The notes under the pieces are model-generated. The model did not search any database. It saw only the letters and a program-made list of their open reading frames with translations, and was not told the DNA's origin. Below are positions 22,288-34,579 of a stretch of DNA of 64,000 nt, piece after piece (position 1 is the first letter of the stretch; each line of letters begins with the position of its first letter). Position numbers and translations under genes: made by a program. The DNA comes from Sabellastarte sp. h YS-2021 (taxonomy: Eukaryota > Annelida > Polychaeta > Sabellida > Sabellidae), in contig OZ024936.1 of the NCBI GenBank assembly GCA_964017235.1, positions 61,803,028 through 61,867,027 of the forward strand. The letters run 5' to 3'.

Positions 22288-22934
22288 TTCCTACTTGGTG
22301 CTTGGGTGCAATATTCCCCTTATTTTAAAGTAAAAATGCTAAAAACATTTATCATGTATATAGTTTATGACATTGCATTTGACCTGTGACCTTGGCTTGT
22401 ATATGACCTTTAACTTCTGACAAGGTCAAGCTGGGTATTGTTCTAGTCACCTTCTGGTTATCCAGACATTAAACACACTCGCTATTGGGTGCCTGAATCA
22501 ATTCCAAGATACATATTTCACTTGGTCAGTTTGACCTTATGAAACGTCTAACCAAGGTCAAATAATCCTTGGTGATTTTACCCAGTCACTAATTGTTTGC
22601 TTCATTTAAATCTTTTTCTGGGTAAATTCTTCCAAATTAATTATTATTACTACCCCAGTTGTATTAGATTTAGAATAATTTTGTCATTTGCTACCCTGGG
22701 GTTTGGAAACCTAACAAAAAGTTCGGTTTGACCTTATGGATATCAAGGTCGTGAGAGGAACTAACCTCAAAATTGATTCAGGACACCTGTAGCATGTTAG
22801 TAGGTGTAACTATAATAATATTGAAGTCTGTAATGAAACTATTATACAATGTGCCAATGCGAAAATGATAGAAAATATATTATATAACCCAATTTGCTTT
22901 TTATTATTCTTATTGTTATGGCCCTTGGGGGCTG
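22288..22934 (+). other. 3' non-coding region of Ngaro-like element
   Basis: No ORF. It carries repeated words TGACCTTATG and CCAAGGTCAAAT / ATCAAGGTCGTG at about 22380-22750. It ends in TTATGGCCCTTGGGGGCTG at the satellite junction near 22934. It should contain the 3' repeats needed for replication, but no match to the 5' end was found by eye. Confidence 0.55.
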
Positions 22935-23260
22935 TTGAGCTATATTGTACACAAACACATCTGGCAGCCTGGTTCCGGATGATCCAGACAGTGATCCAGA
23001 TCACTCCCAAAATCTAATCACTTGTTCCTCGTCCCATTAAGGACATTTCCTGAAAATTTCATCAAAATGCACCCATAAGTTTTTGAGTTATCCGTCTTTA
23101 AAATTTAAATTCATGGATCCAGAAGATCCAGACAGTGCTCCGGATCACTCCCATAATTTAATCATATCTTCCTTTTACCATTATGGACATATCCTGAAAA
23201 TTTTATCAAAATCCATCTGTCAGTTATTGAGTTATCTTGTTCACAAACAAACAAACAAAT
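22935..23260. repeat. GATCC satellite (S4), right part
   Basis: The S4 array resumes with TTGAGCTATATTGTACACAA and two half-units (ATGATCCAGACAGTGATCC; AGATCCAGACAGTGCTCCGG), ending in a CAAACAAACAAACAAAT tail. Confidence 0.8.
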
Positions 23261-23960
23261 AGAGGGCCAAAAATGACCTTTGGTCATGGAACTTTGGTGG
23301 TGAGTGGATGACCTTAAACGAAGATCTGTAACCGGTAAGCCTGGAAGCTGGTACTCCATCATGTACTCAACCTCCAAAGCCATTTTCAGTAGTTTACATG
23401 CAATGTAGTCAGAATTAAGTGTGAAAATATCTCCAAATTTGCCAAAAAATGACCCTTGGTCAGGTACTTTGGCGGTCAGTGGATGACCTTAAATGAAGAT
23501 CTGTAACCAGTAAGCCTGGATGGTAAAAGTTCATCATGTACTCAACCTCCAAAGCCATTTTCAATAGTTTCCATTCAATATAGTGAGCATTAAGTGTGAA
23601 AATATCTCCAAAAAGGCCAAAAATGACCCTCGGTCAGGTACTTTGGCGGTCAGTGGATGACCTTCAATGAAGAGCTTCAAGGTCAAATTTCTGCATGCTT
23701 ACAGAGGACATATATATGTATTATATATACCAGCCATAGGATGATCTAACTTTCTGTATAGGAGAACTGGGTCAAAAAGTGAAAAAAATGGCCAAAATCT
23801 GACCTTTAAGAGGCCACCAGTGACCTTGAGATTGAAGGTCAAGGTCACAAAACAATAGCGTTCGTGGCATTGCCCATATATACCCACATACCAAATTTGA
23901 AAGTTCTAACTAAAATATTTTTTAAGTTATCGCGTCCAAAAGGAAATCTCTGCGGCGGAG
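23261..23960. repeat. ~175-bp tandem repeat, three copies, plus S3-like tail
   Basis: GTGGATGACCTT recurs at 23304, 23479 and 23653 (175 and 174 bases). Units share GAAGATCTGTAACC-GTAAGCC and GTGTGAAAATATCTCC. The third copy passes into sequence like that after the S3 array (GAAGAGCTTCAAGGTCAAAT, TATATGTATTATATATACC), so it belongs to the same repeat world as 10135-10220. Confidence 0.75.
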
Positions 23961-24220
23961 TGACCGTACTGAATCCTAAGTATCCCCAACTTTCGTCCGG
24001 GGATACAATGAATGATATTATGGGTACTGTCTGGATGTTTTGAGAGAAGAGAGTGCAGCCATGCTCACTCAAGGTAGTAGCCCCTAAGGGCATCACTGCC
24101 ATGAATACAGCCCTAGGCTTGAATATTGTCAATTTTGTCACCCTAAATATCAGATTATGGTACACTGATTAACATTAAATACATTATACAGTTAAAAAAC
24201 ATAAGCACAGATAAGAGACC

Positions 24221-25115
24221 TTACCGTGAACATCTGAAGAGGTAACCAATACCTAGACCCTGCAATAGACTCCTGTAGACTTGGTAGCAGCTGGTATGCC
24301 CCCCCTTCTTTTCTTCCCGAAGAGGAGTATGCTGAGGTGAAGGGTCTAGGACTTGTTGTGCTGCTACTACTGGTCCCAGATACATATTGTTGTCGTCTGA
24401 CCAAGAAAGGTCTTTTAGATAAAATTTGTAAATGTGTTGTGAGCTTTCCAGTTGACACGCTTGCATGATTTGGTCCACCGATACATCACCGTAAAAGGCC
24501 TTAGAGGCCGTAATGTCATGCGCTTCCACTTGGACCAGGTCCAAGGCTTGTTGATCTGCTTGTTTATAACAAAGTAGGATAGTCTCTGAGAGACTTCATA
24601 GCCTCCAGAACGGACACCTGAAAAATCCCCATTTGTTGTTGAAGTTAGATGTTAATGCCCAGGGATTTTTCTAGTCTACTCTCTATTTTATTCTGCAATG
24701 CAGTACCTGGGGTGGGCGGGACAGTTGGTGGAGTCTTTACTGATAAAGATTCGAAATGTAGGGGTTGGGGACGGGGAGGTGAAGAAAAAAGATTTTCAGC
24801 AGCCCCCTCAAGGTCTGCTTGAGAGCCAGAAAACACCTCCACATCGTCACGCAGTTGGTCAAGATCATCTTCCTTCCTAGTATTGCAAGGATCTGATGCC
24901 TTCTACTTTCTGATGTACCGACTCCTATGTTTAATTTTAATTTGCTGTTCCTCAGAGAAACTTGCACAAATATTACATGGAGGCTGATTGGTGACACAGG
25001 GGTCATCTCCCTTGCCAGATTCCCTGCATGTGGGCCAATAATTGTGAGAATCAAATGCAAAACAGAAGTGATGGCATTTAGATGATCCTGGCTTTACACT
25101 GATCTTGGTGGGTAG
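24221..25115 (-). pseudogene. Internally deleted DIRS-like element: gag start joined to recombinase end
   Basis: Read on the minus strand, about 25060-24645 encodes a Cys/His-rich segment ('CHHFCFAFDSHNYW', 'PPCNICASF') followed by a charged and Pro/Ser-rich stretch ('VFSGSQADLEGAAENLFS'), with one TAG at 24903-24905. This resembles the N-terminal zinc region of DIRS Gag. After a short gap, 24544-24221 encodes 'VEAHDITASKAF' and 'HIYKFYLKDLSW', which look like the His-box and Tyr-box end of a DIRS-type tyrosine recombinase with the HxxR arginine lost. RT, RNase H and most of the recombinase are missing. Both halves are weak matches from memory; the deletion model is inference. Confidence 0.5.
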
Positions 25116-25441
25116 ACATTTTTACTGCAATAAAAAGAATCCGAGTCGAAATGCGGAAATCTCACAAAACACAAATATTAAAGCAAATACTTATCCTGTG
25201 ACACTCAAAATATATCAGAAAAGTCAAAATAGCTGAAAATTAACATCCAACAATACGTATATTCTGAGAAAACAGTAAAAATCTTGAGAGGAATTTCAAA
25301 TGCTTTCCAATATGGCGGCCAACGAGAGAAGGACGAATTACAAAACGACACTGCTAGGGTACACTATAAAACATGGACTCGGTCAAATCCAAACGTCCAT
25401 TTTTCTTTGTCGTTGGCTAGAGTCCTGCGGCCTCCCGAGTT

Positions 25442-25469
25442 AGCATTCAGTCCCACATGGTAAGCTATT
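25442..25469 (-). repeat. 28-bp unit, inverted partner of 15411-15438
   Basis: Exact reverse complement of 15411-15438. It lies about 350 bases upstream of the minus-strand Gag-like segment, so it could mark the 5' end of that DIRS-like element. Confidence 0.75.
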
Positions 25470-26242
25470 GTAGTGCAATAAAATCTAAGACTTTCCATAT
25501 TTTTTTTAAAACTCTTCCAGTCACCTCTGGAAGAGGAACAAGTATATATTGCAAGTAGTAGATTATGGTAATCTTACCATTCAAAGGAATCTTTTTCTCT
25601 ATTGTTTTGTAATGTACAAAAATAACTCCCTTTTTTTCTCTCAATTTCACACTTCATCAAATTCCCTGAATTTTAATATTAGGTCAAAACCTATTGCCAG
25701 ATGGCGATAAGTGCTATCATCTTATGGCATTCAAAAATATTCGAGTTGGCCGAAAACAGAAGGCAGGTGGAAAATTGGGAATGAACATCATTTTTACCCT
25801 ACAATAGAAGAGTGTAGGATTTCAGTTATTTCTCTGAATGTCAAAATCTAACTTTCACACTTTATACTCCATAGCAATCTTATTTTAAATCACCAATTCA
25901 CCATCCAACTTCTATCTCTCATCCATGTGGATACTCAATTCATGGAAGAGGGTGTTCCATTCTTCTTACAGTTACTTTTGTCATCTTTGAAATTTCAATG
26001 CTCAAATTAATTAACATGTATATAATTATTCAATCGATGTATGCTGAAAAACTAGTAATTTCCATAGCAAAGTTACACTTAAGAAAGTGTCAAAAGTGAG
26101 GAGTTTTAGGTCCACTTCAACAGCTGATGACAGGTCCTCCCTCCATCCAACATATTGGGATGAACTGGACTGAAACCCTGAATCACATGGCCAAGAATCC
26201 AAGTGAGCCAAACTTGTTAACCACTAATGCAAACAAGCAATC
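25470..26242. other. No recognisable gene
   Basis: Non-repetitive AT-rich sequence. Short open frames on the minus strand (25465-25650, 26026-26211) show no known motif. Confidence 0.4.
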
Positions 26243-26429
26243 AGTGCCCGTGAATGGGCTCTGTCTCAGCTGTGTGTTTTGAGTTTCAGAGTAGAAGTGA
26301 CAGAAGAAAAGGACACAAAAGTTGTGCCCTGGAAATGGTGTTCAGAAGGAAAGTAAGAAGGGAACTGTTAAGGTGTAAAAAGTAAGTTAAAAACATATTT
26401 AAAGAAAACATTGCAAATGCAATAGTTTT

Positions 26430-27080
26430 AATTTTACTATGTTATAGCTGACCCCAAAATAGGTGAATAACATACTGAAACTAAATAATCTAAATAGTTT
26501 TCAAGTTATAAGTGATTTACTCAACAGTGTTATAAATGATTTAGTGTTGAGTAAGAACCTCAAAGTAGCTATGACTCAGCTATGCAATGAGCCACAGGTC
26601 TGGAATTTTACTATGTTATAGCTGACCCCAAAATAGGTAAATAACATATTGAAGCTAAATACTCTAAATGCAATAGTTTTCAAGTTGTAAGTGATTTACT
26701 CAACAGTGATAACCTAAAAGTAGCTATTACTCAGCTATGCCATGAGCTACAGGTCTAAAATTTTACTATGTTATAGCTGACCCAAAAGTAGCCGAATAAC
26801 ATATTTACACAAAATTCTCTAAATGCAATAGTTTTCAAGTTACAAGTGATTTTACTCATGATGGAAGTTACTGAAAAGTCCAAAAGTAGATATTACTCAC
26901 TTAGCTATTGAGATATACACCCACGTAACTCACCATGTTGTAGCTATGGAAAAAGTAGCTGAATAACATATTTTAACAAAATGCTCTAAATGCAATACTT
27001 TTCAAGTTATAATTGATTTAGTGCATGATCTCATTAATTTTAATGCATTAAAAATTATTAAAAAAAATTCATAAAAAAAA
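26430..27080. repeat. S2 satellite, ~155-bp period, about four copies
   Basis: CTATGTTATAGCTGACCC recurs near 26436, 26610 and 26765, with GTAGCTATTACTCAGCTATG between. The last unit is decayed. The same monomer forms the core of the F1 copy at 55480-57080. Confidence 0.8.
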
Positions 27081-27426
27081 ATTAAGAAACATCCAGGTCC
27101 AACACTCACAGAACGGAATCTACTTGTGACCTAGTACATATGTGCCAGATATTAGAGAAATCCCTGCAATAGTCACTGAGAAAATTTTGATAAAGTGTTA
27201 AAATTTTCATACTTAGGGTGGGGGGTACCTCACTTATTATGGCTCTAGCAAACAGACAAACAAACAGATCTGCATGCCTTGAACAATTTTTCACACTAGG
27301 TAGATGAGCTATCTTTTTAAAAAAGACAGCATGTCTCTGGGCCTTGTAGTTTCGTCGGAGAAGTCGCTCATGCATACGGGTACGTCCACACCGCAGACTG
27401 ATGCCATAATGTCAGATGACTGACAG

Positions 27427-27657
27427 TTTATTTATTTGGGGTTTTATGTCGCTTTCAACACTGTACAGGTCATATCACGACGGATAGTTGGAAGGGCAGA
27501 GGAAACCAGTACATACAGTTTGCTTGGGTTCTGTACTGTAAACTGCCGACCAACGGCAAGCAACTACCAGCTTTCCCACTTAAGGCTATGACGGGGATCG
27601 AACCCCGGCCTCAGAGGTGGGAGGCGTGAGTGTTACCACTCTGCCAACGTGGCCCCC
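27427..27657 (-). mobile_element. tRNA-derived SINE with 13-bp target duplication
   Basis: AGATGACTGACAG occurs at 27414-27426 and 27658-27670, flanking a 231-bp insert. On the minus strand the insert begins with a tRNA-like head: A-box TGGCAGAGTGG and B-box GGTTCGATCCC, both close to RNA polymerase III consensus. It ends in GACATAAAACCCCAAATAAATAAA-type sequence. Such tails are known from metazoan and molluscan SINE families; placement in MetaSINEs is possible but unproven. The exact target duplication suggests a young insertion, made inside the F1 hairpin. Confidence 0.85.
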
Positions 27658-27682
27658 AGATGACTGACAGGTCAGCTGACAT

Positions 27683-30600
27683 AATAAAACTAAGCAAAGC
27701 ATTTTCATTTTGTTTTATTTATCATAGTTTATACATCCTCTCTTTTTTTTCTACTCAGATCAAAACAATACGATGACAATATATGGTACACATATGCTAC
27801 GCTATTGACAGGGCTGCTTCACTTCTTCAATATATCGTAAAATCTTGCTCCTGATCACCAATATACTGGGATCAGCAGGTAATTTTTTTCAATCGGAAAG
27901 ATCTTAAAGCCATCATATATGGAAAATACAGAATTTCTCAATAGGTTTACAAGTACAGCACTCAGCAGTCCTTTGGGAACAGTGTAGGAGAATTTCACAC
28001 TGTTTGAAATTGTTGCAAACCTTTCCTGATTTTTATTAAGATTTTATAACATCCTAAACCAATCCTATGGTCATCTTTTTAGTCTTATAGCGATCTTAAA
28101 CCTATCTTACAGATGTACAGCAATTTTTTCCATCTTACGATTGTAAACCTAACTGTTTCATCTTAAGTCCATCATGGATGGATAAGGAAACAATGACAAA
28201 CCTATCAGAACATTTTCTTGGGCAATGGCAACAACAATCGGGAAGCAACATCTTGTGCATCAGGAACACATCCAAAAGCCATCATACACCTGTCATAAGC
28301 TACACCCTGATTCGTGTGTTTTCACAATCTGGAGAAAGGTTTAGGGTACATCACAGAAATGAAACAGCCCCATAAGCAAAGGCCATGACCAAAATGATAT
28401 TTATATATAAATAACTGTCTTTTCTGTAGTAAATGCCCTCTCTCTAGTTACAGCTCCAAAACATTTAACAACAATTTTCAGTGACCAGGGGTAAGAAAAA
28501 ACTGTACTAAGTAGTTCAAAGTAAAATGGGGGATAAATAAATTTCACAGTGATTCAGTCTGTCTATGTTTGATACAAAAACCATGACAAAATCTTAATAA
28601 AACATAAATATTTACTTCGTACACTTTTTACAATAGCTTTACACAACTAAGTGTGTGTACTAAAATTGCTTGCGTTAATAATTCTGTCGACTATTTTGTT
28701 ACCTGTTGCACACAGAAGAAATAAGTAAAAAAAATATGCAAGTGAAAACTAATTGAAACATTTTAAGGTAGTCGTTTAGGTTATCCAAAAACTTTGACAC
28801 CAAGTCTCATTGATAAGCATCCCTCTTGGGAATAACATACATACCCAATGGGCACTTATTACAGAAGTTACAGTATATGTAGATTTGCTACAATGAACAA
28901 TGCTTTGATTTTACCCATAAGTCTTAGGGTGCCTTTTTTCTGTTGTTAAGTATCTACACCAAACCGAGTGTATATTTCCTATACATGTGACCTGTGACAG
29001 GCACTCTGTGACTATTAGGAGCAAAAAAAAATTATTAGAAACTCATCTTTGTAGGCTTGTCTTTCCCTACTCTATTGTTACTGTTTCTTCTGAGGTTGAT
29101 GCGGTTTTCAGTGCCGACCTTGCTATTGTTAGATGGACTATTCTGATACATTCTTGGGCAATTAGTAACATTGTTTTTTTTCTTCAATACGGTGCCATAA
29201 AATTATTCAACTAATTAGTTTCCTTCTGATATGAAAGGACTTATGTCTACATATAATGTAATTTACAAATGGCAATAGCTAGGCAGTTACTAAGAATATT
29301 TTTTTTAGGTTTCAACAGCTATAAAATTGCTTCACAAAAAGCAAACAGTTTAACCTGTTTTGGTTTATATTTTTTTTCAATATTTATGTTTCCAAAGTTA
29401 TGTGGGATTTGTGGTTTATTCTTGCTAAACGGGATTATTGACAATTTTGCCCTCAAATATATGGAAATGTACATTAACACCAAACCGAAAAATAATATTT
29501 GAAAACAAAACCAAAAAAATAGAGACTATAACACGTCTACACATTTATACATCGTACATGCAATAATGAACAAAGGGCAAAAAAAATAAACGCAGAAAAA
29601 AACGTATGGTTGTTTTATGTTATTTCAACGTTTTCATAATTTTTTTCGTTAAATTGTCACTAGCAATGTCGCTACAGTATATTTTATCAACTATGTACAT
29701 GGATTGCACCACACAAAATCAAGCTGTCAATTGTGTAACTTTATCACAAATAAAATGTCTGGATTTTCATCTATTCTGGAGGCAAAATGTGATTGCTTTT
29801 TGACCTTTTTAATAAAAACGTCAAAATAACATTGCACCACCATACTGGAATAAATAGCATTTACATAACGACTTCACCAAATCAACAAGATTACAGGCTG
29901 TTTGAACAGATGCTTAAAGAGAGATAAACTATGCAACATCTGATGTTTAACATTATGTGATCTTTTCTTTGTAACAATATGTGTATTTTGCATATTGTGA
30001 TCTAACTCACTGCTGATCACCCCATCCCAAAATGTTACTGCGTACAAACGTGTGACATAAAAATCACTCGAGCACAGTCAGGCATATATGTTGAACATGT
30101 GTGAAGATGGGTAAGAAATGAGATCTTTCCACATTTTAAATAAATGTTCACCTCTTATATGGTATTAATTTCTTTCAATTTACTTCTGAAGACAAACTAT
30201 TTGATTACATTCAACTTGATAATAAGCCGTTACTTAAGTTTAACTTTTTGAAATAAAAGTGTCTTTTAGTAAATACTCAAGAAGATTCTTTTTTATGTAT
30301 TTTTTCCAAATTATCAAATCAAACAAAAACACTAAATAGACACATAGAAATTCAATACAATTAACACTACTGTCAACATTTCATCACCTCTGAATTGATA
30401 TACATAACACATAGCAGAAATTCATCACAATAACAGCTCACTGGTTTTTGTTGACAATATTTCCCAGTAAGCTTTGATGGTTCAAACTTTTAAACAAAAA
30501 CAACAATACACCAAAAGGTAAATTTGGCATTTCATTAAATATCAAAATTTCACTTTGCTATTACAAAAAAGCCATAAAAATCTGACAAAGTTATATTGAT

Positions 30601-31225
30601 TACAGTTCCACTATAGACTAATTTTTCCCTTTTCAAAAATAATGCAAAATCACTGGCAGTAACAAAGATTATGTTCAAGATGTTAACTGCTAGTAGAACA
30701 CAAAATTACACAGAAATGTGAAAATCCACGACAGTATGTGAAATTTACCATAGAGATGAAATCTCCAGTGTTACAGCTTTGTTATGCCTATTTATTATCT
30801 GGTCCTAGCCATGTATAGGGTAAGATGTTTACTTTAACGTCACACTTCACTGTGGAATGGTTGATTGTAAATGCTCTCCGACATCTCGACTTCAGGCTTT
30901 GAAGACTGGGGGGTAAAAAGTCCAACTTTTTTTTTTTTTGCATTTGGGGAGACTCAGTGGCCAAATGTAATCACGCATTTGTAAAGAATTTCACACAAGA
31001 CATAATAATTTTTCATTTACTCCTCTGTACTAAAATGTGGCTATCTGACAGCTTAAGAGTAGGCGTCTACGTAAACCGAAAGCCGCAAACGGCACCCGAG
31101 TACATGAATGCCTAGACTAAGACTCAACAATAAAACATAAACCACAACTTATAATGAACAATATTAATATTTACAATCATAGGTCAAATACTTCTCACTT
31201 CTGTGTGAAATGTCAATCTGCTGCC

Positions 31226-31267
<42 letters not shown>

Positions 31268-34200
31268 ACTAATAATAATAATAAATAGTGCAATGTGTAA
31301 ATGGTGCAAGAAACATCTTTATCAAGGTAAGCTGAGAATGAGAACTTTACAATGTCTTCCAATGTGTTTTTGCCTTTATCCACCATTTACATTAAAGAAA
31401 GACCATATATGCTGAGTAAACCAAAAATCAGCATTAATTTTAGCTAATGAGCCAACATATTAAAAATTAATTTAGATTATAAAGACTGTAAGTGTACAGA
31501 CAACCAAAAACCATGCAGTGCACCTTAGTATGTTTATTAGTGTTGTCAACGTAATACCGGTATACCCCATTTTGTTTCGCTTGGGACCAAAATAGCAACA
31601 ACCACTATCAAGCGATAAGAAGCAGTATATATAAATCTATTTATCCAGAATGCATGGCTCTCATTACTTGACAATATAAGTACATGTATTGTAAATAGAG
31701 ATGGGTTGGTGGACCCGTTGTCTCTGTATCAAGATCATTTTAATGAAATACTGTGATGAGATTTTACAATCACAACCTCGCTCGTCAACACATATAACGG
31801 AAGGAAAACTTATAATATTGGGAACAAAAAACCCAAATCTGAAGAAATTATCAGCTTTTATCCCATATTTTCGTGCAGTGTGAGACTTTTATAGCGATTA
31901 CACTTAGCAAAACTGCCATGTTTTGTTTATGATGCTTTATAACCTTAATTTCGCTTATCAACACATATAATTAAAGGAAAACTTAAAATAATGGCCACAA
32001 ACCAACTCGTATTTTGTGTATTTCGGGACTTTCATTGCAATGTCGGTAAGAGGAACGTCCATATTTGGTTGGGGTGTACTATAATGCGGAGTCCCGGGAT
32101 GGGTACTGTTTGCATAGGCGACCTCACATTGGCAACCTACACATTTTTCATACCAACCCATCCGTAGTTGTAAATATTACCACATATTTGATAAAATACC
32201 TTCAAAATGGTTAAATATGCCGCTTTTTAGCTTTAAAATATTTCATTTTTCTTCTGCATTTATTATTATGTCTTGTGTATAGTCGTCAATATTTTTCAAA
32301 ATTGAATACAAACGAAATACCGGATATCGTTTTGTTTTCAGGACCCGGAAACCAGTTGTTTTTTTGTCTGTGCCAGCGATAGCACCACTAATGTTTATTG
32401 ATCATACCTATCTCGATGGTGACATTTTACATGGGTTTACACAGGTTTATGTAAGAAAGATTAAACTGCCCATATGATTTCTGAAAAAGGAAGTTTGTGT
32501 TTTCAAAACCCGCGTGGAGCTGATTCATTATTCCATTGTATAACTTCACACCACAAAGACACTTTTGATACTTATTTTGGAGTGGAACAAGTATGGCGCA
32601 AAAATATTAGAAAAGTACATGATATAAAATTCTAAAAGCAAATTTTAATATAGTAATACATGGTAAGCACTAATGTAAGGCATGCCATTACAAATGGCAC
32701 ACGGTGGGTTTCAGACAAGGTTGTTTATTAGTCCCTTTGAAATTTCTTTCATGAACAGCTAGGGAGAAAAGGTTGTACAAGTGAAAAATATTCACTGGAC
32801 TTGAATTTTTGATATTTAAACTTTGAGAGTGCAAATTAATTTATAAAGGAAATTTAAAATCTGATGACAGACCACGGTGAAAACTACACAAAACTTAAGC
32901 AATGTCTTTCACAAACTCAATACAGAAACTCTCTTTATCCTCCAAATTTGCCTGATTTATTACTTTTACGGAGATACGTATTCCATAATGCCCTATTGTA
33001 CAGTTAGAATGCAACTCCCTCACACTTAGGAACTTCTTTATGAAAGCTAACAAGCAATAGTCACGGTATCTCATTAGAGAAAAAAAACAACATGATAACC
33101 ACTTATTTTTTTTCCAATAAAGTATAAATGTAAATTGCATCGTCAGTACTAAACAGATTCATTATTAACATTTACATGTTATTTTCTCCCCAAAATATAT
33201 TTTAAGCCTGGAAACACTGTTTGACTAAAGCAACTTTATGTGTTTATGAAACATGCAAACTTAACTACAGCATGCAACATGTACAATTTATGTAAACTGA
33301 ATACAACAAACAACAGGCAACTAAAAACACATGTACAACGCTCATCAAAATGTACCAGTGTATCTCTAATCTGAAGTCTGTTTTTAATACGATTTTTTTT
33401 GTATCAATTATTAACAGCCAAAGTGTGCAGTATTCAATAAGTCTTGCGCACATGACAGTTCTGCATTGCAGCAAAGGTTTTTTTATTGCATATGAAGTCC
33501 AGCATAAATATTAGTGGTGGGACAATTAGATGTCTGCTTGATTAATCATCGGTGACATTGTACAATCGTGGTCAGTCACTGACGTTTTCTAATGATCGAT
33601 TATTCAGTTTAAATCTTACCTCTCCTAGTTTATCTCAATATCCATGAATTTTTTTTAATATATATTTGTGGCATTTTTACTTAATAAATTGACAGATTTG
33701 TCACGCATTTCTAGTCTTTTATTTTTCTACTACCATATTTACAGGAAGCTTGTATTTTTGGTAGATTCTAAAAATCAGAATACCATTATTCTTACCGAAT
33801 TGACCTATACTTCATCCCGGAACATGTTTCACGCTACAATGACAAATAATGGAGTAAAAAATCGATTCTGGTCAATTATCGGTCGGACAAAATGGGTGAT
33901 TAATCAAAAATGGAAATTGGGGATAATTCACAGCACTAATCAATATAGAACATTCATTCAACTAGGGCTGACACAGGGTAATTGAGTACTGGTTAAAAAT
34001 TAGAGTAATGAATTATTTAGAGTACCAAATTAACAAAAGTCTACTCTCTTGAAGTCTCTTCTCACTTCAACATTGGCAGTTTTCAAAATGCTCACATAAA
34101 AAGATGACATACAATTGGCCAATTTCCGTTAATTTTCAGGGAAAATGGTACATTCTGCTGCATTTGTTGCCATAAAGGGTACTAATAACAAATTAAAATA

Positions 34201-34567
34201 ATGATGAAACGGTACAATTTTCCAAAGTTTACAACTAGTAGTAGCCCTACATCCAACCATCCTACTTTCTATTATTGGACCATTCAATTTTATGAACTCT
34301 CCAAAGTGTTTACTTTCCAGCTGGAACATACTAAATTGCATCTTCTAATTTGTGAAACTTTCAATATCTACCCACAATCTTACTCTCTCAAGCTTGGTCT
34401 CATACCTGAGGGCCCAATTTGGATTGTAGTAGAAGATAGGTTGGGTTTGATTGATTATGTTTGTGATACAATTTAGAGGAGATTTGTGAAAAATTTGATT
34501 GTACATCATTCATTTTAATATGCTACTTTACTACAATTCATAAAGACTTAAGAGCATTTAAAATTAT
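27683..34567. other. Repeat-poor AT-rich region, no gene recognised
   Basis: About 6.9 kb without satellites or transposon proteins, lying 3' of the minus-strand TRAM stop codon. Open frames here are short and lack motifs. A C31A11 homopolymer tract is at 31227-31268. A weak local duplication (TCAACACATATAA...GGAAAACTTA) is at about 31786 and 31958. Part may be TRAM 3' UTR, but no poly(A) site can be assigned from sequence alone. Confidence 0.5.
31227..31268 (+). repeat. Homopolymer tract C31 followed by A11
   Basis: 31 C residues run directly into 11 A residues, followed by (AAT)n. On the minus strand this is a run of 31 G. The exact length may be affected by sequencing error. Confidence 0.9.
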
Positions 34568-34579
34568 AACAAAACAGAA

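Larger units (their letters stand above)
17290..22934 (+). mobile_element. Ngaro-like (DIRS-order) tyrosine-recombinase retrotransposon
   Basis: The element splits an S4 satellite unit. The left flank ends ...CATAAGTTTTT at 17289 and the right flank resumes TTGAGCTATATTGTACAC at 22935, together restoring a normal unit with no target duplication. That is expected for tyrosine-recombinase integration. Contents are gag-like ORF1, reverse transcriptase/RNase H, and a tyrosine recombinase, with no methyltransferase domain, which fits Ngaro better than DIRS1. The left end can form a stem (GCCGTCA ... TGACGGC, about 17293-17312). I could not find the split direct repeats expected of Ngaro by eye. 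Confidence 0.85.
26243..27682. mobile_element. Hairpin-ended element, CAGCTGAC type (family F1, copy 1)
   Basis: The left end AGTGCCCGTGAA with CTCTGTCTCAGCTG (about 26243-26272) matches the start of the copy at 54437. The core is an S2 array of about 155-bp units (26380-27080). A unique tail follows, then the right end with ATGTCAG...CAGCTGACAT. The terminal hairpin is split by a SINE at 27427-27657. No protein is encoded. Confidence 0.8.

Noticed and set aside
27541..27657. A functional tRNA gene (A and B boxes near-consensus)
   Set aside because: It is the head of a 231-bp insert with a target duplication and a SINE tail, so it is a SINE promoter.
31958..32161. 67-codon minus-strand ORF with several Cys as a small gene
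   Set aside because: No recognised motif, no splice or promoter evidence; kept only as part of an unannotated region.
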